Below, one piece after another: positions 55,844-64,000 of a stretch of 64,000 nucleotides of DNA (its first letter is position 1; the number at the start of each line of letters is the position of its first letter). Below the pieces are notes generated by a model, which saw only the letters and a program-made list of their open reading frames with translations, ran no database searches and had not been told where the DNA came from. This stretch comes from Geitlerinema sp. PCC 7407 (lineage in GTDB: Bacteria; Cyanobacteriota; Cyanobacteriia; PCC-7407): positions 4,472,934 through 4,536,933 of the forward strand of contig NC_019703.1 of the NCBI RefSeq assembly GCF_000317045.1, given 5' to 3'. The position numbers were made by a program, and so were the translations under genes.

Positions 55844-57184
55844 ATGAATCCAGTCATTGATCAGCCTGCCACCGTTCTTATTGTTGATGACAACCCCGCC
55901 AATCTGGGCGTTTTGTCAGATACCCTCGATCAGGCGGGCCTAGAAGTTTGGGTGGCTCAATCCGGAAAAATTGCGCTGGATCGGGTGGAGTATGCCCTGC
56001 CGAACTTGATCTTACTGGATGTGATGATGCCAGAAATTGACGGTTTTGAAACCTGCCGTCGCCTCAAAACGAATCCAGCCACTCAGCATATTCCAGTCAT
56101 TTTTATGACGGCCCTTTCTGACACTGAAAATAAAGTGGAAGGGTTTCGTTTGGGCGCCGTAGATTACATTACAAAACCATTTCAGCAAGAAGAGGTTTTG
56201 GTCCGCATCAAGCTGCATCTCAAGCTAGCAGAGCTGTCAGAAAGCCTGACAGAAAAAAATGCCCAGCTAGAGCAAAAAATCGCTGAAGTTAGCCATGCCT
56301 ACGGCGATCTCAAGGAAATGCAGCTTCAGCTGATCCAGAGTGAAAAAATGTCGAGTATTGGTCAGATGGCCGCTGGCATTGCCCATGAAATTAACAATCC
56401 GGTGAATTTCATTTATGGCAATCTTTCCTATGCCCAAGAGTACATCGAGGATATTGTTCGGCTGCTGAATCTTTATCAAGCTGACTATCCTAATCCAACG
56501 CCTCGAATCCAGGCTGAACAAGCGGCGATCGACCTAGAATTTGTCCGAGATGATTTGCTCAAGCTTTTTCATTCGATCACGGTGGGAGCGCAGCGCATTC
56601 ACGATATCGTCAAGTCCATGCGGATTTTTTCGCGAGTGGATGAAATGGGGCCTAAGCCCATCGACGTTCATGAAGGAATTGACAGCACGCTGACGATTTT
56701 GCACTATCGCCTGAAGTCTCGGCCCGACAATGGGGCGATCGCCGTTCTCAAGGACTATGGACAGCTGCCGCCCGTAGAGTGCTACGCGGGGCCGCTCAAT
56801 CAGGTGTTGATGAATATTTTGTCCAATGCGATCGACGCGCTGGATGAAGCGAGCCAATCAGCATTTCCGGAAAGCGCCATCCGAGAGCCGGGGCGGATTC
56901 ACATTTCCACCGCCATGGCGGGCGAAGATGCGATCGCCATTCGCATCGCTGACAATGGCCCCGGCATTGACGAAGCCATCAAAGACCGACTGTTTGAGCC
57001 GTTCTTTACGACCAAGCCCGTGGGTAAAGGGACCGGGCTGGGCTTGTCCATTAGCCATGAGCTGATTGTCGAGAAGCACGGCGGCAAACTCTACTGTCAG
57101 TCTGAGCCGGGTCAGGGAGCGGAGTTCGTGATTGAGATTCCAATCCGGCAACGAGCAACCACGGCCCAACGCAACATCCCCTGA
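55844..57184 (+). CDS. Receiver-histidine kinase (REC-HK)
   Basis: The 446-residue soluble protein has an N-terminal receiver (residues 8-128, D59 in LILLDVMMPEIDG, YITKPF) and a coiled coil (about 130-165). The kinase core has H181 (GIAHEINNPVNFIYGN) and an ATPase ending GTGLGLSIS. It is the same H-box subtype as the kinase at 29808. Its receiver could accept phosphate from the hybrid kinase 31 bp upstream. The ATG at 55844 is used; in-frame codons to 55787 overlap the upstream gene. Confidence 0.92.
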   Translation: MNPVIDQPATVLIVDDNPANLGVLSDTLDQAGLEVWVAQSGKIALDRVEYALPNLILLDVMMPEIDGFETCRRLKTNPATQHIPVIFMTALSDTENKVEGFRLGAVDYITKPFQQEEVLVRIKLHLKLAELSESLTEKNAQLEQKIAEVSHAYGDLKEMQLQLIQSEKMSSIGQMAAGIAHEINNPVNFIYGNLSYAQEYIEDIVRLLNLYQADYPNPTPRIQAEQAAIDLEFVRDDLLKLFHSITVGAQRIHDIVKSMRIFSRVDEMGPKPIDVHEGIDSTLTILHYRLKSRPDNGAIAVLKDYGQLPPVECYAGPLNQVLMNILSNAIDALDEASQSAFPESAIREPGRIHISTAMAGEDAIAIRIADNGPGIDEAIKDRLFEPFFTTKPVGKGTGLGLSISHELIVEKHGGKLYCQSEPGQGAEFVIEIPIRQRATTAQRNIP

Positions 57185-57266
57185 CCGCAGAAGCTCGATC
57201 AGGGGATGGGACGGGCGATCGCCGCGATTCGCCTGCCTTAACCCGCAGGCTGGGTTGGCGAGAAGC

Positions 57267-58784
<1,518 letters not shown>

Positions 58785-59128
58785 GCGGCTGATTGGCTCC
58801 TAACAGCAGAGTTGGGTGAGCAAGACGGCGATCGAAGGGGTCGCTGAGACTGTTTGGACAGCCCAGAATGACCTGGGGCGGCTGTATGGAGCCGGTGTAT
58901 CGACAAAAGGTGCGTGGGCTTTCTGAGGATACAGGCTGCGATCGCCACAGGCCTCTATCTCAATCTTGCAATCCACAGTTGGACCCGTCGTTAAGACTTT
59001 CTTAATGTCCTCATTAACAACCATTCGGGCCAGGGAGGCAAGGGGGAAAACCGATCGCCCGCGATCGCCAGAGGGACGGGCGATCGCGGGCAAAAGCCTT
59101 TCAGTTCAAGGATTGGAGGCCCCCAAGG
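58785..59128. other. purL-purF intergenic region with spaced TTAA repeats
   Basis: There are 344 bp between codirectional genes. TTAA occurs at 58991, 59002 and 59014, a spacing of 11-12 bp that recalls a Pho box, but the outer bases fit the consensus poorly. A minus-strand open frame (58800-59093) is not convincingly coding. The purF promoter probably lies here. Confidence 0.35.
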
Positions 59129-61480
59129 CTACAGGTCGAGGCGACGCTCGATGGCGCTGGACCACTGCTCGGCCATGGCTTTGATCCTAGCGTCAATGAG
59201 GGGGTGGCTGTCGGCGGTGGTAATGCGGAGAGAGCCGCTGGCGCTGCCGACGGTGCCCAGGCGCTGCCAGCGATCGCCTAGCTGCTCTTTTAGATAGGTT
59301 TCCCAGGCCTCCGCGCGATCGCTCGCCACCGAGACGATGATGCGCGCGCCCCCTTCGCCAAACAGGACTTCGTCCCAGCGCACCGCTGCCGAAGCGGCGA
59401 TCGCCAGCTGGATCTCGGCCCCGCGATCGCTGCCAATGCAGCACTCAGCCAGGGCCACCGCCAAGCCGCCGTCGGAGCTATCGTGGGCCGACTGCACCCA
59501 GCCTTGGCGAATGCCCTCTCGGCAGGCGGCCTGGACCCGCACCTCCAGATCGCCATCGATCCGGGGCGGCTGGCCCGCCACCGTGTCGTGGAGCGACGCC
59601 AGGTACTCCGAAGCGCCCAGGGTCACGCGGCCCTCAGACGCCTCGCCCACCGGCCAGCCCAGCAGATAAATCCCATCCCCTTCATTTCGCCAGCTCTGGC
59701 CGCGCACCTGGGCGATATCCGGCACCAGGCCCACCATCCCCACCACCGGCGTCGGATAGATGGGCTGAGGCTGGCCGTTGCTGTCGAAGGTTTCGTTGTA
59801 GAGCGAGACATTGCCGCCCGTGACCGGCGTTTGGAAGGTGCCACAGGCCTCAGCGAGACCCCGGCAGGCCTCGGCCAGCTGCCAGTAGCCAATGGGTTTC
59901 TCGGGGCTGCCAAAGTTCAGGTTGTCCGTGACGGCCAGGGGCTCCGAGCCGACACAGCTCAGGTTGCGAGCGGCTTCGGCCACCGCCGCCTTGGCGCCTT
60001 CGTAGGGGTCGAGGTAGACGTAGCGCGGGTTGCAGTCCACCGTCGCCGCGACGCCTCGCCGACAGGTTTTGGTGTCGGCATCAATGGGCCGCACGCGCAC
60101 CACCGCCGCATCGGCGCCGCCGGGCAGCAGGACGGTGTTGTTTTGCACCTGGTGGTCGTACTGGCGATAAACCCAGCGCTTGGAGGCGATGCTGGGGACA
60201 TCCAGCATCTTCAGCAAAACCTCGCTCCAAGACTGGGAGCCGCTACCGGGCAGCTCAATGCCGTCGGCGCTGGCCGCAGGCAGGCGATCGCTCGTCCAGG
60301 TCCAGGCCGCCTGGGCGTAGGCTGGCGGCTCCGCCATCAGCTCCCGATGATAGATTGGCGTGTTGTCCGAGAGCGCTGTGGCCGGAATCTCAGCCGCCAC
60401 TTCGCCCTTAAACCAAATCCGCACGATGGGCTCCTCGATCACCGTGCCAGCGACCACCGCGTGCAGACCCCAGCGGTGGAAAATGTCGATCAGCTCCTGT
60501 TCGCGGCCCTTGTGCGCCACAAACAGCATCCGCTCCTGGGACTCCGACAGCAGGTACTCGTAAGGGACCATGCCGGTTTCGCGCACCGGAATCTTGTCGA
60601 GATCAAAGTCAACCCCGACGCCGCCCTTGGCCGCCATTTCAGCCGTCGAGCAGGTGATGCCCGCCGCGCCCATGTCCTGGGCTGCGACCACCGCGCCCGT
60701 TTTGAAGGCCTCCAGGCACGCCTCGATCAGGGACTTCTCCAAGAAAGGATCGCCCACCTGCACAGCGGGCCGATCGTCCATGGATGCGTCGCTCAGCTCG
60801 GCGCTGGCAAAGCTGGCGCCGCCCATGCCGTCGCGCCCCGTGGTGGAGCCAACATAAAGGACGGGGTTACCAATGCCCGACGCCCCGGATTTGACGATTT
60901 CTTCGGTCTCCATCAGGCCGAGGGCCATGGCGTTGACCAAAGGATTGCCCGAGTAGGCGGCATCGAAGTACACCTCGCCGCCCACGGTGGGGACGCCGAC
61001 GCAGTTGCCGTAGTGAGCGATGCCCTCCACGACACCGCTGAAGAGGCGGCGGGTGCGTGGATCTTCGAGCTTGCCGAAGCGCAGAGAGTTGAGGGCGGCG
61101 ATCGGCCGGGCTCCCATGGTGAAAATGTCGCGCAAAATGCCGCCGACGCCGGTGGCCGCTCCCTGGAACGGCTCAACAGCAGAGGGGTGATTGTGGGACT
61201 CAATCTTGAAGGCCAGGCGAAGGCCATCTCCGAGGTCTACAACGCCTGCGTTTTCGCCGGGACCGACCAGAATGCGATCGCCCGTGGTGGGGAACTGCTT
61301 GAGCAGGGGCCGAGAGTTTTTGTAGCAGCAGTGCTCGGACCACATCACGCCAAACATGCCCAGCTCTGCTTTGTTGGGATGGCGGCCCAAACGCTGCACA
61401 ATTTCTGCGTACTCGTCGGGCTTGATGCCCTCAGCAGCAATTTCTTCGGGCGAAAACGGCGCGGAGGAGATGGCGGACAT
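59129..61480 (-). CDS. purL: Phosphoribosylformylglycinamidine synthase subunit II
   Basis: The enzyme converts FGAR to FGAM with ATP and ammonia. The 783-residue protein (ATG at 61480, [10 protein letters not shown]) is the small-type PurL, which needs PurS and PurQ as partners; neither is in this window. Motifs are [49 protein letters not shown] and [12 protein letters not shown]-like HDSSDGG. In-frame codons upstream lack family similarity. It is divergent from the uracil-DNA glycosylase, with a 301-bp gap that holds no other gene. Confidence 0.96.
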   Translation of the reverse strand: MSAISSAPFSPEEIAAEGIKPDEYAEIVQRLGRHPNKAELGMFGVMWSEHCCYKNSRPLLKQFPTTGDRILVGPGENAGVVDLGDGLRLAFKIESHNHPSAVEPFQGAATGVGGILRDIFTMGARPIAALNSLRFGKLEDPRTRRLFSGVVEGIAHYGNCVGVPTVGGEVYFDAAYSGNPLVNAMALGLMETEEIVKSGASGIGNPVLYVGSTTGRDGMGGASFASAELSDASMDDRPAVQVGDPFLEKSLIEACLEAFKTGAVVAAQDMGAAGITCSTAEMAAKGGVGVDFDLDKIPVRETGMVPYEYLLSESQERMLFVAHKGREQELIDIFHRWGLHAVVAGTVIEEPIVRIWFKGEVAAEIPATALSDNTPIYHRELMAEPPAYAQAAWTWTSDRLPAASADGIELPGSGSQSWSEVLLKMLDVPSIASKRWVYRQYDHQVQNNTVLLPGGADAAVVRVRPIDADTKTCRRGVAATVDCNPRYVYLDPYEGAKAAVAEAARNLSCVGSEPLAVTDNLNFGSPEKPIGYWQLAEACRGLAEACGTFQTPVTGGNVSLYNETFDSNGQPQPIYPTPVVGMVGLVPDIAQVRGQSWRNEGDGIYLLGWPVGEASEGRVTLGASEYLASLHDTVAGQPPRIDGDLEVRVQAACREGIRQGWVQSAHDSSDGGLAVALAECCIGSDRGAEIQLAIAASAAVRWDEVLFGEGGARIIVSVASDRAEAWETYLKEQLGDRWQRLGTVGSASGSLRITTADSHPLIDARIKAMAEQWSSAIERRLDL

Positions 61481-61781
61481 GGTGTCACTGGCAAAAACGG
61501 ACAAGCCCAATTTTGACATCCTCGCTAGACGATCGCTAGGCAGTCTCGGGCGGGATTCCCGAATTGGGTCTGAGCAAGGACCGCTCAAGGGTGCGATCGC
61601 CTCTCCTCGAAAAATCGATCGGCCGCTTTTGGCCCAAGGGTTTGGGCTCGTCCAGCAAAAGGTTGAGGCCAAAACCCTCGCGGGAGGGGTGAGAAGTGCT
61701 GCAATTTGCGAAACAATGGCCATAGAGCTTCCTGTTTTCAGCCCACTGCCTTTGTCCCGCGTTTATCGCCACGCTCGCCCT

Positions 61782-62492
61782 ATGTCTACCGACGACCAAA
61801 TCAACCTCTTTGAACTGTCCACCTTTGCCGGTAGTGCGGAGAGCGCGACGCCGCCAGCAGGGTTTGATCCAGACGCCATTCCGACGCGGGCCAGCGTGCC
61901 GATTCCGCCAGGGACCTATGAGTCGCTGGAGCCCCTAGCTGCCCACTGTCGCCAGTGCCAGCGCTGCGATCTGGGGGCGACGCGGACCCATGCCGTGGTC
62001 AGTCGCGGCAATCCCCGGGCGCCGATCATGATCGTGGGCGAGGGGCCGGGCCAGAACGAGGACGAAACGGGCCAGCCCTTTGTGGGGAAAGCGGGCCAGC
62101 TGCTGGAGAAAATTTTGGAGTCGGTGCGCCTCAACAGCGAGACCGACGTCTATATCTGCAACGTGGTGAAATGTCGCCCGCCCGGCAACCGCACGCCGAC
62201 GCCTGAGGAGATGGCGGCCTGCATGCCCTACCTGCTGGAGCAGATTCGGCTGGTGGACCCGAAGATTATTTTGCTGACGGGGGCCACGGCGGTGAAGGGC
62301 GTCACGGGCGACAAACGCGGCATCACCAAGATTCGGGGCCAGTGGATGGAGTGGCAGGGACGGCTGTGCATGCCCATTTTGCACCCGGCCTATCTGCTGC
62401 GAAATCCGTCTCGCGAAAAAGGCAGCCCGAAGTGGCTGATGTGGCAGGACATTCAGCTGGTGCGATCGAAGCTAGATGAGCTGCGCGCCTAG
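61782..62492 (+). CDS. Uracil-DNA glycosylase family 4 (Fe-S type)
   Basis: The enzyme removes uracil from DNA in base-excision repair. The 236-residue protein (ATG at 61782) has four cysteines suited to a [4Fe-4S] cluster: C59 and C62 (CQRCDLGATRT), C131 (VVKCRPPGNR) and C147 (MAACMPYLLEQ). Active-site motif GEGPGQNEDETGQPFVGKAG lies at 87-106, and the second motif is HPAYLLRNPS near the C-terminus. The N-terminal 45 residues are a low-complexity extension. No neighbour is functionally linked. Confidence 0.94.
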   Translation: MSTDDQINLFELSTFAGSAESATPPAGFDPDAIPTRASVPIPPGTYESLEPLAAHCRQCQRCDLGATRTHAVVSRGNPRAPIMIVGEGPGQNEDETGQPFVGKAGQLLEKILESVRLNSETDVYICNVVKCRPPGNRTPTPEEMAACMPYLLEQIRLVDPKIILLTGATAVKGVTGDKRGITKIRGQWMEWQGRLCMPILHPAYLLRNPSREKGSPKWLMWQDIQLVRSKLDELRA

Positions 62493-62516
62493 GCTTGAAG
62501 ATTAATTAAAGATGAA

Positions 62517-63113
62517 TCAGGGAGTTTTGCCAGCTCGGCAGTCCGCCAGCCAGAGCTTGACGGCTTGGGCGATCGCGCCGTCGCTGCTGTCCTGGGGCGG
62601 CGCAATCGGGCGATCGCGGCCTGGGCCGGAACCCGTGCGCGAAAAGGCCATCGCCAAGCGCCAGCCGTCGTCGGCCTGGGTGAAAAAGAACCAGTGGTAC
62701 TGCTGGAGACGCACCAGGCCCTTGGGGCCGTACTGGCGCGACAGCGTTGTCAGAAATACCTGGCGTGGATCATTGGGGACCGGCGCGCCGGGATCGGCGG
62801 TCGGGCTCAGGGGCAGGGGCTCAAACTCCGGGCGTCCAGCCACCAGCACGTAGCTAATGGGATAGTCGGGGTTATCAATGCGCGATCGCTGAAAGACCCG
62901 GTTGGCGTAGCTCGGCAGGCTGGGCACCAGGCGATCGACCAGGGCCTCGAGGTCGTCGGGGCAGGCCTGGGGCGAGTTATTGGCGGCGGCGGCGGGAGAC
63001 GGCGGACCCAGCAGGGGCGCGATCGCCTCAGTGGGCCGAGCGTGCCCGACGATCCCGGTCGCCAAGAGGGCGATCGCCCGCCATCCGATTTTGGGAAACT
63101 GGGTCAGCCCCAT
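62517..63113 (-). CDS. Exported hypothetical protein
   Basis: The 198-residue protein (ATG at 63113) has a signal-peptide-like N-terminus (WRAIALLATGIVG) and a lumenal/periplasmic domain with two cysteines. Conserved-looking segments are SYVLVAGRPEFEPLPL and LVRLQQYHWFFFTQADDGW. It starts 13 bp below pyrF on the same strand and is likely translated from the same mRNA. No function is assigned; it may be a cyanobacteria-specific family. Confidence 0.75.
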   Translation of the reverse strand: MGLTQFPKIGWRAIALLATGIVGHARPTEAIAPLLGPPSPAAAANNSPQACPDDLEALVDRLVPSLPSYANRVFQRSRIDNPDYPISYVLVAGRPEFEPLPLSPTADPGAPVPNDPRQVFLTTLSRQYGPKGLVRLQQYHWFFFTQADDGWRLAMAFSRTGSGPGRDRPIAPPQDSSDGAIAQAVKLWLADCRAGKTP

Positions 63114-63126
63114 CGCGGCTCCTCGG

Positions 63127-63846
63127 TCACACCGACGCCATCTCGTCGCAGATCCGCCCGAAGGCCTCTGCCGGGTCCGGCGCCGCCGTGATCGGTCGGC
63201 CAATCACCAAGTAGTTGGCCCCCGCCTTGACGGCTTCGGCAGGCGTCATCGTGCGCTTTTGGTCCCCGGTCTCGGCCCAGCTCGGCCGCACCCCCGGACA
63301 CACCAGCAAAAAGTCGTTTTCGCACATGCTGCGGAGCTGCTGTACCTCCTGGGGGGAGCACACCGCTCCATCGATGCCGCTTTCCTGGGCCAGCAGCGCC
63401 ATATTGAGCACATACTCCGGCAGCTCCAGGGGCACCTTCAGGTCAAAGGCGAGGGTGCGGGCGTTGATGCTGGTTAGCAGCGTAATCGCCAGGAGCCGGG
63501 GCGCCAAAACGCCCGTTTCGAGGGCGCCTGCCTCTGCGGCTTCCTTGGCCCAGCGCAGGCCTTCTTTACCGTTGGCCGCGTGGACAGTCAGCAGATCAAC
63601 GCCGTAGCGGCCCGCAGCGTGGCAGGCCCCTTTGACGGTGTTGGGAATGTCGTGGAACTTGAGGTCGAGGAAAATTCGCTTGTCGCGTTCCTTGAGCACG
63701 GTCAGGATGCTGGGACCGCTGCTGACAAAGAGCTCTAGGCCCACTTTCCAGAAGCCCACCTGGGGCAGGCGATCGAGAAGGGCGATCGCCGCGGCCTCCG
63801 TCGGCACATCCAGCGGCACAATGATTCGGTCAGCCATGGACGACAT
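63127..63846 (-). CDS. pyrF: Orotidine 5'-phosphate decarboxylase
   Basis: This is the last step of UMP synthesis. The 239-residue TIM-barrel protein has the signature [11 protein letters not shown] (D61, K63, D66). Further conserved blocks are VPLDVPT and the C-terminal [12 protein letters not shown] phosphate-binding loop. The ATG at 63846 has an AAGGAAGGAG box directly upstream; the ATG three codons later is less well spaced. It follows tyrS by 18 bp and precedes an exported hypothetical by 13 bp. Confidence 0.96.
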   Translation of the reverse strand: MSSMADRIIVPLDVPTEAAAIALLDRLPQVGFWKVGLELFVSSGPSILTVLKERDKRIFLDLKFHDIPNTVKGACHAAGRYGVDLLTVHAANGKEGLRWAKEAAEAGALETGVLAPRLLAITLLTSINARTLAFDLKVPLELPEYVLNMALLAQESGIDGAVCSPQEVQQLRSMCENDFLLVCPGVRPSWAETGDQKRTMTPAEAVKAGANYLVIGRPITAAPDPAEAFGRICDEMASV

Positions 63847-63864
63847 AGGCGCTCCTTCCTTGCC

Positions 63865-64000
63865 CTAGGGCACTAAACGCACAAACCGCTTCTTGCCGAC
63901 TTGCAAGACTTTGCCCACCAGCGCTTCGGGGCTCTCGACCACGAGATTCACATCCTCCACGCGATCGCCGTCAATCTTGACCGCCTTATTTTGGATCTGG
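63865..64000 (-). CDS. tyrS: Tyrosyl-tRNA synthetase, C-terminal end (gene continues beyond window)
   Basis: Only the last 45 codons are present, running off the right edge. They read QNKAVKIDGDRVEDVNLVV and end VGKKRFVRLVP, the C-terminal S4-like RNA-binding domain typical of bacterial TyrRS. The catalytic domain lies outside. The stop is 18 bp above the pyrF start, so tyrS-pyrF-hypothetical appear to be one operon. Identification rests on a short piece but fits well. Confidence 0.8.
   Translation of the reverse strand, partial: QIQNKAVKIDGDRVEDVNLVVESPEALVGKVLQVGKKRFVRLVP

Noticed and set aside
58800-59093. 97-codon minus-strand open frame between purL and purF
   Set aside because: No domain, no good ribosome-binding site, and its second half has unnatural composition. 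It overlaps the likely purF promoter.

Overview
The window is cyanobacterial chromosome. The octamer GCGATCGC (HIP1) recurs throughout on a GC-rich background. Several genes are typical of cyanobacteria: a ferrochelatase carrying a chlorophyll-binding tail, NdhS of the photosynthetic NDH-1 complex, a GH100 neutral invertase, pentapeptide-repeat proteins, and large GAF/PAS histidine kinases. The base composition and the number of multidomain kinases would suit a filamentous, non-heterocystous lineage, but that is only an inference.

Layout. 0-15 kb is mostly metabolism: the end of an invertase gene, lspA, the bioB-bioY biotin pair, a secreted pentapeptide protein, divergent ribokinase and nucleoside hydrolase (ribose salvage), tenA, a 3-hydroxyisobutyrate-dehydrogenase-like reductase, a thioredoxin-fold protein, glutamate dehydrogenase, a DUF4126 membrane protein, hemH and the elongation PBP2. 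15.4-32.7 kb is a signalling island. It starts with a STAS anti-anti-sigma protein, a receiver-PP2C phosphatase and a 1170-residue hybrid kinase. A cheR-cheW2-mcp-cheA(REC)-cheB operon follows, then a lone receiver and a GAF/PAS kinase. The chemosensory operon resembles Wsp/Frz-type 'alternative cellular function' systems: CheR has a TPR tail, CheA has a receiver, CheB is present, and there is no CheY in the operon.

33-45 kb has tRNA-Gln(UUG), a membrane pentapeptide protein, a histone-deacetylase-like amidohydrolase, TerB, a Nudix hydrolase, an ndhS/HAS-barrel pair, an esterase, tex, aspC and ggt. 45.7-47.6 kb is a TnpB locus without TnpA. The tnpB has an intact RuvC triad and its own right-end/omegaRNA hairpin downstream. 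Just upstream, on the same strand, is a second multi-hairpin block that also looks like an omegaRNA/right end. I consider this the most interesting non-coding structure in the window.

47.6-64 kb holds a sulfurtransferase, a secreted M23 peptidase, a small membrane ORF, three more sensor kinases (two of them probably a co-transcribed phosphorelay pair), purF, purL, a family-4 uracil-DNA glycosylase, and the tyrS(end)-pyrF group. Transcript ends often carry hairpins built around a HIP1 core. The gdhA terminator is the clearest case.
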